From NCBI GenBank assembly GCA_041071465.1, contig CP163498.1:4668001-4732000 (forward strand): 64,000 nt of DNA. The letters are read 5' to 3'. Positions 36,535 to 46,601 of this stretch are shown piece by piece. A model generated the notes under the pieces. It had not been told where the DNA came from, did no database searches, and saw only the letters and a list, made by a program, of their open reading frames with translations. The translations under genes were made by a program, and so were the position numbers. How positions within the stretch are numbered: the first letter of the stretch is position 1; every line of letters starts with the position of its first letter. This stretch comes from Pseudomonas putida (GTDB lineage Bacteria > Pseudomonadota > Gammaproteobacteria > Pseudomonadales > Pseudomonadaceae).

Positions 36535-38937
36535 ATGCCTGCAGTAAAGTCTTGCCGCCCGCGCCCACTGGCGCGCGCAGCACATCCGTTGTTTGCGATG
36601 AGCCTGTTGTTGTGTGCACCGGCGTGGGCCGATGAGCCTGCCCGGCGTACCTACCAGGTAGCACCCGCCAGCCTGGGCACCGCGTTGACCCACTTCGCCG
36701 ACCAGGCCGGTGTCAGCCTATCGCTGGACCCGGCACTGGTCCAGGGCCGGCACAGCAGCGGCCTGTCCGGTAACTACAGTGTCGAAGAGGGCTTCTTGCA
36801 GCTGCTGCGCGACAGCGGTTTGCAGTTGATGCCGGTGGGTGAGGGCGCCTTCACCCTGGTACCAACACAGTCCAGCGGCGCACTGGAAATCGCCCCGACC
36901 AGCATCGTCGGCGGCTTGGCTGCAGGTAGCGAAACGCAGCCATACGCCGGTGGCCAGGTGGCGCGCCAGGGCGCTCAAGGCCTGCTGGGTTCGCGTGATT
37001 TCATGGAAACCCCATTCAGCATCACCAGCTACACCAGCGAGCTGGTGAAGAACCAGCAGGCACGTACCTTGGGTGAGTTGATTGCCAGTGATCCCTCGGT
37101 GCGCGCGACCAACCCGGCGGGTGGGCGTTTCGAGCAGTTCACCATTCGCGGCTTCAGCCTGTTCAACAGTGATGTGGCGTACAACGGCCTATACGGCATC
37201 TTGCCGACCTACTCGATCGACATGGAAATGGCCGACCGGGTCGACATCATCAAAGGCCCCAGCCAGTTGATCAACGGCATTTCGCCCCGTGGCAGCGTGG
37301 GCGGCGGGATCAATGTGCAGCCCAAGCGGGCCGGCGACAAGCCGATCACCGCGTTCACCGGCAGCTATGCGTCGGCTGGGCAGGCAGGTGGCGCCGTGGA
37401 CGTTGGTCGACGCTTTGGTGAAGGGCAGCAGTTCGGCGTGCGTTTCAATGGGGTGAAGCAGGCCGGTGACACCGAATGGGACCACCAGCGCGTCGATCGC
37501 GAAATGGCCGTGCTGGGCCTGGATTTTCGCGGCGAGCGGCTGCGGCTTTCAGCGGACCTCGGGCATACCGAGCGTGATACCGACGCGCCGCAGGAGCGTG
37601 TGCTGGTGGGTGCGAATGCCAAGGTGCCGGATGCCAATGACGTACGCCACAACTACGCTCAGGCCTGGAGCAAGGCGCGCACCAACGACACCTTCGGTGC
37701 GCTGAACGCCGAGTACGATATCAGCGAATCGCTGCTGGCCTATGGGGCAGTCGGCGCGCGCAAGAGTAACCATGACTTCCTGCGCCACAACGTGTCGATT
37801 ACCAACGATGCCGGCGATTTCACCGTTCAGCCGCGCGATTTCACTCGCGACGAATCGGTGCGCACCGCCATGGCCGGCCTGCGCAGCTGGTTTCATACCG
37901 GGCCGGTCAGCCATGAGCTGAACCTGGCCGCCAGCTATTTCTACATGGACTTCACCAACGGCGGTGCGCGTTATGCCTCGGCGCCGAGCAACCTCTACAA
38001 CCCGGTTGCCACCCCGACACCGGGTACGCCAACCCGCATCGACCCGCAGGTTTACACGGAGAACCGCTTCTCCGGCGTGGCCCTGGCCGACACGCTGGGC
38101 TTTTTCGCCGACCGTCTGCTGCTGACCCTGGGGGCGCGCTGGCAGCGGGTGCAGGTGGATGACTGGAGCGACGGCATCAAAGGCGACACGGCCTATGACG
38201 AAGAAAAGGTCTCACCGTCGGGTGGCGTGTTGCTCAAGGTGACCGACCAGCTGTCGTTGTACGCCAACTACATGGAGGGCCTGAGCCAAGGCAAGATCGC
38301 GCCATCGACCTCGATCAACGAGGACCAGATTTTCCCGCCGTTCACCAGCCGCCAGGTTGAGGTAGGAGCCAAGTACGATTTTGGCCCGGTGGCGTTCACA
38401 GCCAGCGCCTTCCGCATTCGCCAGCCGGCCTACGAAACCAACGCCACCTCGCGGGTGTTCGGCCCCAACGGCAAGCGCGACAACCGTGGGATCGAGCTGA
38501 GTGTGTTTGGTGAGCCTGTACAGGGGGTGCGCGTACTGGGTGGGATGATGTACATCGACAGCGAGCTTACCGATACCGTGGGTGGCGCCTTCGATGGCAA
38601 CCGCGCGCCAGCGACGCCCGAATACAACGTCAATCTCGGTGCCGAGTGGGATGTGCCGGGCGTGAACGGCCTAACCCTGACGGCGCGGGGCATTCATTCC
38701 AGTTCGCAGTACCTGGACCAGAACAACAGCAAGCAGATCGACGGCTGGGAGCGGTATGACCTGGGGGCGCGCTATGCCTTCAAGGTGGATGCTGCCGAGG
38801 TGACCTTGCGTGCCAGTGTCGAGAATGTGCTGGATGACCGTTACTGGAGCTCGGCGGGGGCTTCGGATGACAGTGAGCCCGGCTTGACCCTTTCCACACC
38901 GCGCACCTACTTGCTGTCGGCCACAGTAGGTTTTTAA
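36535..38937 (+). CDS. TonB-dependent siderophore receptor with signalling (STN) domain
   Basis: An 800-residue outer-membrane receptor. The signal peptide ends about residue 32 (LLLCAPAWA, then DEPARR). The STN signalling domain covers about 40-108 (YQVAPASLGTALTHFADQAGVSLSLDPALVQG), the plug about 150-270 (RDFMETPFSITSYTSELVKNQQARTLGELIASDPSV, GFSLFNSDVAYNGLYG), and a 22-strand barrel ends in the terminal phenylalanine (LLSATVGF). The STN domain and the sigma/FecR genes before it make it a transducer, so uptake of its ligand switches on its own synthesis. It belongs to the ferric-siderophore group; the siderophore is not visible in the sequence. Confidence 0.93.
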   Translation: MPAVKSCRPRPLARAAHPLFAMSLLLCAPAWADEPARRTYQVAPASLGTALTHFADQAGVSLSLDPALVQGRHSSGLSGNYSVEEGFLQLLRDSGLQLMPVGEGAFTLVPTQSSGALEIAPTSIVGGLAAGSETQPYAGGQVARQGAQGLLGSRDFMETPFSITSYTSELVKNQQARTLGELIASDPSVRATNPAGGRFEQFTIRGFSLFNSDVAYNGLYGILPTYSIDMEMADRVDIIKGPSQLINGISPRGSVGGGINVQPKRAGDKPITAFTGSYASAGQAGGAVDVGRRFGEGQQFGVRFNGVKQAGDTEWDHQRVDREMAVLGLDFRGERLRLSADLGHTERDTDAPQERVLVGANAKVPDANDVRHNYAQAWSKARTNDTFGALNAEYDISESLLAYGAVGARKSNHDFLRHNVSITNDAGDFTVQPRDFTRDESVRTAMAGLRSWFHTGPVSHELNLAASYFYMDFTNGGARYASAPSNLYNPVATPTPGTPTRIDPQVYTENRFSGVALADTLGFFADRLLLTLGARWQRVQVDDWSDGIKGDTAYDEEKVSPSGGVLLKVTDQLSLYANYMEGLSQGKIAPSTSINEDQIFPPFTSRQVEVGAKYDFGPVAFTASAFRIRQPAYETNATSRVFGPNGKRDNRGIELSVFGEPVQGVRVLGGMMYIDSELTDTVGGAFDGNRAPATPEYNVNLGAEWDVPGVNGLTLTARGIHSSSQYLDQNNSKQIDGWERYDLGARYAFKVDAAEVTLRASVENVLDDRYWSSAGASDDSEPGLTLSTPRTYLLSATVGF

Positions 38938-39218
38938 GCCCTGTACGGTCCATGTGGGAGCGGCCTTGTGTTTTGAGGAGGGATTAGAATCTGGAGTGAG
39001 AGCGGTGAATGGCCAGCTGAATGCCACTCTGATCTCGAATCACAAGCGTGGGCCAGCCAAAGTCCTCAAGCTGGTGGCCCATCCGGAGTTGGCCTCGGTG
39101 AAAAGCACGGCATCACAGGTGTGAAACACACGGCCACCGGCTGGGCATCAATTATGTAGCCCGACCACAGGGCCCTGGGTCATTAGCCTCTGTACTCCCC
39201 GAAAATGGAGCAACGACG
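38938..39218. other. Gap at the left edge of the accessory segment
   Basis: These 281 bases hold a single REP arm (38953-38972, described separately) and otherwise sequence without a convincing gene or hairpin. Short in-frame stretches exist on both strands, but none is long enough or familiar enough to name. The last bases carry GGAG eight bases before the ATG at 39219 of the NEL gene. Confidence 0.55.
38953..38972. repeat. Half REP element at the accessory-segment boundary
   Basis: TGTGGGAGCGGCCTTGTG matches the outer arm of the paired REP elements, but the sequence diverges right after it and no partner arm follows. A pair cut in this way is what insertion or deletion beside a REP would leave. 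Confidence 0.7.
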
Positions 39219-42200
39219 ATGACCCAGCCCCCTTGTCCCCGCATTTGTCCTTCATCCACACGCGCATGCCTTCCTGGTTCGCGCAGGCGTCCACGGCCGA
39301 GCGCCAGTTGCTCAAGCAGCGCGTCAGGCAGAGCCATGCCGCGATGCGCCGCCTGCGCGAGGCGCTGGCGCCGGTGCAAAGCATCGAGACCTTCTGCCGC
39401 CCGCTGCTGGAGCAAGCCCTGCAGCGCTGGTTCCCGGACCAGGTGCTGCCCAAGGTCGACCAAGCTCGGGTGTGGAGTGATGGCAACGGCCATAGCTGGC
39501 TCGAGGCAGCCTTGCAGAACTTCGATGCCGGCGCTCGCGTCACCCTGTACGACTCGGCCACCCGCCTTGAAAAGCGCTCGGGCGAACAAGCGGCCACCTT
39601 CGTCAGCGGCGTACGCAATCTCGACCTCGGTCAGCGCTATCGCTATCACCTGGGCGACCATATAGATACCGACGGTTTTCGCGACCTGGTGCGCCAGTAC
39701 GCCCGGGCCACCTTCGCTGCCGAGCTGACCCAGGCTACGCTGCAAGGGCATCTGGATGCCGAGGGTGCACTGATGGGTGAAACGATATTCGCCGGTCTAG
39801 CCGAATCAGCACGCAGTCAGTTGCAATGCGGCTTCCTCAGCCTGTTCGGCATCCCCTTGCATGGCCCTATGCTGGTCCGCCTCGCACCGCGCGATGCTGT
39901 CGAGCGATGCCTGCTGTATCTGCCAGGTCATCCTGGTCAGCCACTGCGCCAGTACCCCTCAGCGCAGGCCGCGAGCACGGCGCTCACCCAGATGCTGTGG
40001 CAGCAAGAGGAGCGCGAGTACTTCACTCGCTTTGTCTGTCTTGCCGAGCAACCTCTTTTCAGCGCACGGCTGCGTCAGATCCTGTACCCGCGCTACCCAT
40101 ATGCCGAGCTGCATCCATCTGCTCCCGTGCTGGAGAATGGCGAACGCTTCAGCTGGCTCAAACGCGTGTTCCTGCCACTACCGACCTCTGGCAGGAAACC
40201 CTCGACAAGAACGCGAGGCTGGACATCACCTTCACGCCGTGGCCTAGGGATGGCTTCGTCGAGTACGCGCGCATCGAGGTCGAGCGACGCATGCAGGATG
40301 CCGCCATCCTGGCCGTTCCAGTCGCCCAACGTGATGCCGATGCCCAGTTGGCCCGCATCCAGAGCTGGCTGGGCGTCGGCCTGACCGTGCTCAACCTGGC
40401 GGGATTCTTCGTGCCCGGTCTGGGCGAGGTGATGCTGGTCATCGGCGGTGCGCAGGTGGTCGACGAATTCCTCGACGGCGTGCACGCCGCCAACGAAGGC
40501 GATGCCGATGCCGCGATCGGTCACCTGTTCGACGTGCTGGCAAGCCTTGCACAGTTCGCCGCCCTAGGCGCCGCGGGACGCTTCATCGAACCTCAGGGCA
40601 TCTTGCACAGCTGGCAACCAGTAGGCACCGACGGTGAACAGCGACTGTGGTCCGGTGAGCTGACACCCTTTCCCCGCCCCGGCCCTGGCCACTCGGCCAG
40701 GCCCGTGATGGCCGAGGCCTGTACCTGTGGGAGGGCAAGCCATGGTTCGAGCGCGACGGGCAGGCGCTGCCGCTCGAACAGGTCACAGACGGCACCGCTC
40801 GCCTGCCATCGGTCCGGGGACAGCGGCACCAGCCTACACTGCTCGGCAACGGCCAGGGCACATGGCTGTTCGAACACGATCGCCCCTTGGACTGGCAGGC
40901 CGACACCCTGCTCGAACACCTGGGCCCCGCTGCCCAAGGCCTGGATGCGCAAACCCTCGGCAAAGCGTTGCAATGCAGCGGCTACGATGCCGCAGCGCTG
41001 CGCCGAGTGTTGCTGGATCACAGACCAACCCCCGCGTTGCTGCTCGAAAGCCTCGAAGCTCTCGGCGCACACCCGATCGGCGTCCCGGCCAACGAACAGC
41101 CGTTGACCGCCATCCTGGCTCGCGACTTCCCATCGCTCACCCAGGCGAGCCGCTCGGAGATCCTCGCCCAGGCGTCGGCCAGCGACATCGCCCGGCTACA
41201 GCAATCGGGGCGCTTGCCCTTGCGGCTGGCCGAGACCGCACGGCTGTACCTGCGTGAAAGCCGCATCGGCAAGGCCCTTGCCCGCTTCCACCATGGCAAC
41301 GGCGCCACCACCGACCGCGATGCCCTGGCATTCGCCGCGTTACGCCGTCTGCCTGGATGGCGCGGCAAGCTGCGCCTCGAACTGCGCGACTCGAACCTCA
41401 GGGGGCGGCTGCTCGCCAGCACAGGCGAGCAAGGGCTGCCCACCAAGACCCTGGTGCGCAACGCCGATGGATATACCCCCCATGACGCGTTCGGCAACGA
41501 GCTGGCGGGGCGCAGCGATGTATACCGCGCGATGCTGCAGGCGTTGCCCGACAGCGAACGTGACGCACTCGGGCTGCTGATCCATGAGCAGGGCAAGCTG
41601 CGCGACAACCTGTTCGAACTGGCCGCCCGTGACCGTCGGCAAGCCGCTCTGGACCTAGGCATGACACCGGTTCGACCGATGTACCGACTGCCCACCCGCC
41701 TACCCGGTGATCGTCGTATCGGCTATCGCCTCAGTGGCCGAGGACGCGCTTACTGGACTGAAGACGAGCTGTTCGATCAACTGTTCCCGGCCACACCGCA
41801 AGGCGACCGGGAGATGCTGCGCCAGCGCCTGCGCCACCAGGCCGGCCCGTCTGCCGGCGCGTTCGGTCGCATGCTGTCGCGACTGCTGGTGGACTACCGC
41901 CGACTCGACAGCGTACTGCAACGCTGGGTACACGCCCCCGAGGGCCTCCTGCCCGGTGCGCAGGAACAGCAACATGGATTGCGCGAAACCTTCGCGCAAC
42001 GCATTCGCAGTGCGTGGCGCCGGGAAAGCGCAGAAGGGCCGCACGACAACATCGACGATATCAACCTGGTGCTGGAGGGGCATGGCCTGACCAGCGTACC
42101 CGCTTTGCCCATAGGCCTGCCTCACGTTCGCCTGCTCAACCTCAACGGTCTCAACACCCCAGACATGCCCGGCCTGAACGCGTTTCTCGAAGCCTTTCCC

Positions 42201-44041
42201 GGCCTGCGCCTGCTTGACCTGGCGGAAAACAGCCTCAGCCGCCTGCCCCAGGCATTGGCCGAGATGCACGAACTGCAGGCACTGGATATCTCGGAAAACA
42301 ACATTGACCTGGACGGGAGGAAAGCCTCGCGCTGCTCGAACGTATGCCCCACTTGCAACGGCTCAACCTCACCGATGGCATTCACACCCTCTCGGTGACT
42401 ACGCTCGAGCGCCTCAGCGCCCTGCCGTCGCTGGCCTGGTTCCAGGCCGACCTCAACCACCTGATCATGACCGCCGAACACTTTCAGGCCCTGCAACGCT
42501 GGCCGGCCTTGATCGGGTTGAGCCTGGCTCAGAACGCGATCGTGCTGGATGAGGCCGCACGTACCGCACTGGCCGGGCTCAACCGTCTGGAGATGCTGTC
42601 GCTGTACGAAAACCCGCTGGCCCTGGCCCCCGACTTGAGCGGCTGGACACGCCTGCAGCGACTGGACCTGGAACTGACCAACATCAGCCAATGGCCGGCG
42701 GGGCTCGAGGCCCTCATGAACCAGGAGCCTCTGGTGCTGCGCCAGCTGGACCTGAGCGCCAACGAGCTCGCCGTTACCCCCGACCTGAGCCAGACAGCCT
42801 TTGCCCGCGCGGTACGCGATCACCTCGAAGCCATTGCCTATTCCTTCAACGGCAATCCTTTCGACGAAGCGGCCCTGGCCAATCTCGAACAGGCCGGCTT
42901 CACCACCCTCCCAGCCCTTGCACAGGCCAACCCTTGGGCCGCCGACTGGCCTGAGTCGTTGCGTTTGCACATTGCCGAAACGGCTGACGATCCACAGTGG
43001 CAGCCGCTCTACAACCTACTCGAACGGCTGCCCGATACACAGGACTTCCTGGACGCCCCAACCCAGATGCGCCAGCGCATGCAACACGTGGTCGAAATGC
43101 TGTCCAGCACGCAAGAAGGCGAAGCCGATACCGGCTGGGGCCGGGCGCAGGTGCAGCAGCAGATCAACGACCTGCTCGAGGACGCCACCCAGGAGTGCGT
43201 GGACCAGGCCATCGTGCTGTTCCAGCAAGTCGAGACGCAAGTGACGGTGTGGCAGACGGTCGCCCATGCCGCGGCTGCCGAAGCCGACGAACAGGTTGCC
43301 GTGGACAGTGCCCGCGCGCTGCTGCGCCAGCGCCTGCTCGACGAACGCGTCGGCGCTCTTTATCAGGCGCGGCTGGCCAGACGCAGGGCCTTGCGGGCCG
43401 ATGACCATCACCCGACGGACAACCCCGTTCCAGCCCTGCACCCCGACGATGGCATCAGCGATCGGGAACTGGTCAGCGATCACCCCGACGAACTGGAGAT
43501 GGCCCTGCATGCGCGTATCCAGCTACGACAGAGGCTGAACCTGCCGCCGCAACCGCAGGCCATGCGTTCCCCGCAACTGGCGCACCTCGATGAGCCGACC
43601 CTGCAACGCCTGGGTGATGCCGTGATCGAGGGCACGAGTGCCTCCGCCCTCGAACACTGGGCAGTGGACCAACCCTTCTGGCGAGCCTGGCTGCGCCGTT
43701 TACGGCCACTGGCCTTCGAAAGGCTGGCCGAACGCTGGATGGGCGCCTCCGAATATTTCGACACGCTCACTGACCCGTCGGCCGAAGCGGGTGCCTATAC
43801 CGGCCCCGCAGTGCCAGCGCTCTACATCGACGCACTGGAGCGTGAGGTGGGCGATGTGGATGGGCTTGCCTGGCGCATGAACGGCGTGCTGCAACGCGTC
43901 AACCTGGCCAGCGGTCGCTATCCCAACGAGAACACCCTCTACCAGAGAGCCGCGGACCTGCTGCTGCGTTGTCGCAAGGAAGATGAAGCCGAACTGCTGC
44001 GCGAGCTGACCGAAACCATGGTCCAGGCCCATCGCGAATGA
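39219..44041 (+). pseudogene. NEL-type E3 ubiquitin ligase effector-like protein (DUF6543-LRR-NEL), frameshifted four times
   Basis: Four overlapping frames together give one protein of 1608 residues after adding one base at each of four points: the C-run 39228-39232, about 40175, about 40680 and about 42312. The start ATG 39219 has GGAG eight bases upstream; otherwise TTG 39233. The N-terminal part has the dermonecrotic/DUF6543-like pattern (MPSWFAQASTAERQLLKQ, ETFCRPLLEQALQRWF). A hydrophobic hairpin follows (GVGLTVLNLAGFFVPGLGEVMLVIGG), then leucine-rich repeats at about 960-1160 (LRLLDLAENSLSRLP, LQALDISENNIDLD, LEMLSLYENPLAL). The C-terminal NEL-like part has a CxD motif in DATQECVDQAI (about Cys1328). 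NEL domains of IpaH/SspH transfer ubiquitin inside host cells. No type III secretion genes are near. Either a real pseudogene or an intact gene with indel errors. Confidence 0.82.
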
Positions 44042-44101
44042 GTCGGCAGGCGGCCAGCCATTGCGCCGGGTGACGATAGCCCGTAACCCTGCGCCAGGTC
44101 G

Positions 44102-44640
44102 CAGCCCAGCGGCATCAGCACCCGCACATGCTCCACGCTCTCTGCCCTGCTGGGTGCCGGCGAAACCCGCCTGTCGGCGGAGCAGATCTACCCTCGGCTG
44201 TTCGATGCCATTCTCGAACAGCGCCTGCGACCGGGCAGCGCCTTGCCCGAGCAGGCGCGCCAGGTGCTCAGCGCCCGGCGCCTGGCCGAGACCACGCTGA
44301 TCGGCCTGGCCACCCAGCGCGCGCGCCCGGCACAGATCCTCCAGCTGGTCGAACGCGAACGCCAGCACCATGAGCAGGGCGAACGCTGCACGGCGATCCG
44401 CCTGGGTGGCGAATTTCACATGAGGCTGGCGCACCTGGCCGCCAACGTACCACTGGCGCGTTTTCTCAACGGGCTGGCGCCGATGACGTCGCTGATCATC
44501 GTCCGATATGAGTCGCCCAGCTGCGAGCATTGCGCCTGGCAAGAGCACGCGGCGATCATCGATGCGGTGGAGAGCGGTGACAGCGGCGCTACGCGCCCCG
44601 TCGCCAGCAAGGCCAGCCTCCACAAGAGGTCGCACCCATC
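44102..44640 (+). pseudogene. Remnant of a GntR/FCD transcriptional regulator
   Basis: The frame contains the first helix of a GntR domain (SAEQIYPRLFDAILEQRLRPGSALPEQA). It jumps at once into the FCD effector domain (RQVLSARRLAETTLIGLATQRARPAQI, CTAIRLGGEFHMRLAHLAANVPLARFLNGLAPMTSLIIVRYESPSCEHCAWQEHAAIIDAVESGD). The 45-50 residues of the helix-turn-helix core are missing, there is no usable start codon after the stop at 44084, and the C-terminal helices are replaced by unrelated sequence. It cannot bind DNA as written. Unlike the single-base breaks elsewhere, this is true decay by internal deletion. It may once have regulated a purine or hydantoin-type pathway, judging by the SCxHCAWQEH motif of related regulators; that is a guess. 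Confidence 0.78.
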
Positions 44641-44644
44641 TGCA

Positions 44645-45583
44645 TCAGCTTGATGCCACCGCTCTCCCAAGCCTCTGCGCCTGGCCCTGCAACACCCGCA
44701 TCAAATGCACCGCTGCATGAGACGGCGGCTCGAACCGTGAATAGACAAAGCTGATATCGAAGTGAATTTCATCGGCCAATGGCACCACCGCCAGCCCGCT
44801 GTCCTGCGCAACGAACTCGTCGATCACGCTGATGCCCATGCCTTGTTTGACCAGCGCCACAGCCTCGTTGGCATTGGTAAACGACAACAGTGATTTCAGC
44901 TGCACTGCGCTGCGCTCGATGTGCTCGGCGAGCAGCTTGCCAAACGGCATGTCGGGCCGGAACAGCAGCAAGGCATGGCCTTCCAACTGTTGCAAGCTCA
45001 GCGTGGGTTGCCCAGCCAGCGGGTGGTCGGGCGGCATCACCACCACCATGCGCCCACGCATGAACGCCTGCGAATGCAGGTGGTCATGCACCACCGGCAG
45101 GGCGGCAATCGACAGGTCGACCTTTTTCGACAGGATCTGGTTGGGCATTTCGCCCATCAGCGAGGTTTGCCACTCGATGTTCAGCGACGGTGACTCGCGC
45201 TTGAGCTGGGCCAGGGCGATGGGGATGACCACCGTCGACAACGACGCGCTGCACGAAATGCGCAGCTTGCGCTGGCCACCGGCGCCCAGTGCCAGGGCGC
45301 ATTCATTGACCTCCAACGCGGCTTGGTACACCCGCTCGACTTCACGAAACAGCACCTGCGCTTCGGCCGTGGGCACCAGGCGGTTGTTGATGCGCTCGAA
45401 CAGCGGATAGGCCAGGCGCCCTTCGATGTACTGGATCAGCTTGCTCACGGCCGGCTGCGACACGTAAAGCAGCTTGGCCGCCGCGCTGATCGAGCCGGTC
45501 AGCATCACCGCCCGGAACACTTCCATGTGCCGCAGTTTGAATACCATCGGGTTTGCGTCTGCGCCTTCGTTGCCAAGCAGCAT
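44645..45583 (-). CDS. LysR-family regulator of the adjacent lactonase-SDR operon
   Basis: A 312-residue LysR regulator. The start MLLGNEGADA has AAGG eight bases upstream; an inner start MVFKLRHMEV is closer to the family start and also possible. The helix-turn-helix is FRAVMLTGSISAAAKLLYVSQPAVSKLIQYIEGRL. The effector domain has the usual RKLRISCSASLSTVVIPIALAQLKRESP beginning and VKQGMGISVIDEFVAQ. It is divergent from the amidohydrolase-MFS-SDR-isomerase operon over 148 bases, the classic LysR arrangement, and so probably activates that operon with a pathway intermediate. Its 3' end abuts the decayed GntR gene, so it marks the right border of the accessory segment. Confidence 0.93.
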   Translation of the reverse strand: MLLGNEGADANPMVFKLRHMEVFRAVMLTGSISAAAKLLYVSQPAVSKLIQYIEGRLAYPLFERINNRLVPTAEAQVLFREVERVYQAALEVNECALALGAGGQRKLRISCSASLSTVVIPIALAQLKRESPSLNIEWQTSLMGEMPNQILSKKVDLSIAALPVVHDHLHSQAFMRGRMVVVMPPDHPLAGQPTLSLQQLEGHALLLFRPDMPFGKLLAEHIERSAVQLKSLLSFTNANEAVALVKQGMGISVIDEFVAQDSGLAVVPLADEIHFDISFVYSRFEPPSHAAVHLMRVLQGQAQRLGRAVASS

Positions 45584-45731
45584 GTGTATTACCTTCGGTT
45601 ATGGTCTTCGCCATCTGGGTATGAGCGTCAAACTCGGCCGCGCAGTATCGTAAACCCCAGCCTGATCGCCCTTGCGGCGAACAATAACAAGATCTGCAGG
45701 CAAGCGCAGTGGCGCTTGACGGGAGTGCTGC

Positions 45732-46559
45732 GTGACCATCTTTGACGAAGCGAAGATCGATTGCCATAACCATTTGTTTGACCCCGCGCGTTTCCCTTAC
45801 CACCCCGACGCACCCTATGCACCTTCCGGGCAGGAGGTCGCCACCCAGGCGCAGTTCAGTCGGGTGATGGATGCCTATGGGGTGCAACATGCCTTGCTGG
45901 TTGGCCCCAACAGCGGCTACCACACCGACAACCGCTGCCTGCTGCATGCCTTGGCCACCGGGCAGGGGCGCTTCAAGGGCGTGGCGGTGGTCGAAGCGGA
46001 TATCAGCCTCGATGCGCTGGCGGCCTTGCAGTCGCAAGGTGTAGTGGGTATCGCCTTCAACCCCGCGCTGTACGGGGTAACCAGCTTGAAGGACGCTGAT
46101 GGGCTGTTCGGCAAACTCGCCGAGCTTGGCCTGTTTGCGCAGGTGCAGGTATGTGAGGACCAGTTGCTTGACCTGCATGGCCTGCTGCAAGGCGCCCATG
46201 CACGCCTGCTGATCGACCATTGCGGCCGACCGGATGTTGCGGCGGGTGTGCAGCAAGCCGGCTTCCAGGCGCTGCTGCGGTTGGCCGACAGTGGCCGCGC
46301 CTGCGTGAAGTTGTCCGGTATGCAGAAGTTCGCCGCAGCCGATGCCTTGCTGGAGCAAAGCGGTGCCTACGTCCAGGCCCTGCTCGAAGCCTTTGGCGCC
46401 GAAGCCTGTGTGTGGGGTTCGGATTGGCCGTTCATTCGCCAGCGTTCGCGGGTGGACTACGGGCCGCTGCTGAAACTGGCCGAGCGCCTGATGCCGGATG
46501 CCCGGCAGCGCCGTGCGGTGATGTGGGACACCCCGCGTCGATTGTTCGGGTTTGCCTAA
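45732..46559 (+). CDS. Amidohydrolase-2 family hydrolase, lactonase-like (COG3618)
   Basis: A 275-residue TIM-barrel metal-dependent hydrolase. The HxH metal ligands appear at once (IDCHNHLFDPARFPYHP; His12, His14). Further ligands are probably in LLIDHCGRPDV and the final VWGSDWPFIRQRS (Asp), the typical Asp of this family that includes L-fuconolactonase, L-rhamnonolactonase and 4-sulfomuconolactone hydrolase. It would open a sugar lactone or a muconolactone. First gene of an operon, 42 bases before the transporter. The substrate cannot be read from the sequence. Together with a dehydrogenase (SDR) in the operon, oxidation to a lactone followed by hydrolysis is a natural order. Confidence 0.85.
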   Translation: MTIFDEAKIDCHNHLFDPARFPYHPDAPYAPSGQEVATQAQFSRVMDAYGVQHALLVGPNSGYHTDNRCLLHALATGQGRFKGVAVVEADISLDALAALQSQGVVGIAFNPALYGVTSLKDADGLFGKLAELGLFAQVQVCEDQLLDLHGLLQGAHARLLIDHCGRPDVAAGVQQAGFQALLRLADSGRACVKLSGMQKFAAADALLEQSGAYVQALLEAFGAEACVWGSDWPFIRQRSRVDYGPLLKLAERLMPDARQRRAVMWDTPRRLFGFA

Positions 46560-46601
46560 CGCCCCGTTGATTGCCATTCCAATAACAAGAGAGCAACCGT
46601 C

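Noticed and set aside
38975..39218. Transposase or integrase remnant beside the effector gene
   Set aside because: I looked for DDE or tyrosine-recombinase motifs on both strands and terminal inverted repeats at both ends of the segment and could not support any.
40727..41257. Separate 176-codon gene inside the NEL region
   Set aside because: It is the out-of-frame reading near the third frameshift; the correct frame here gives GLYLWEGKPWFERDG and continues into the next part of the effector.
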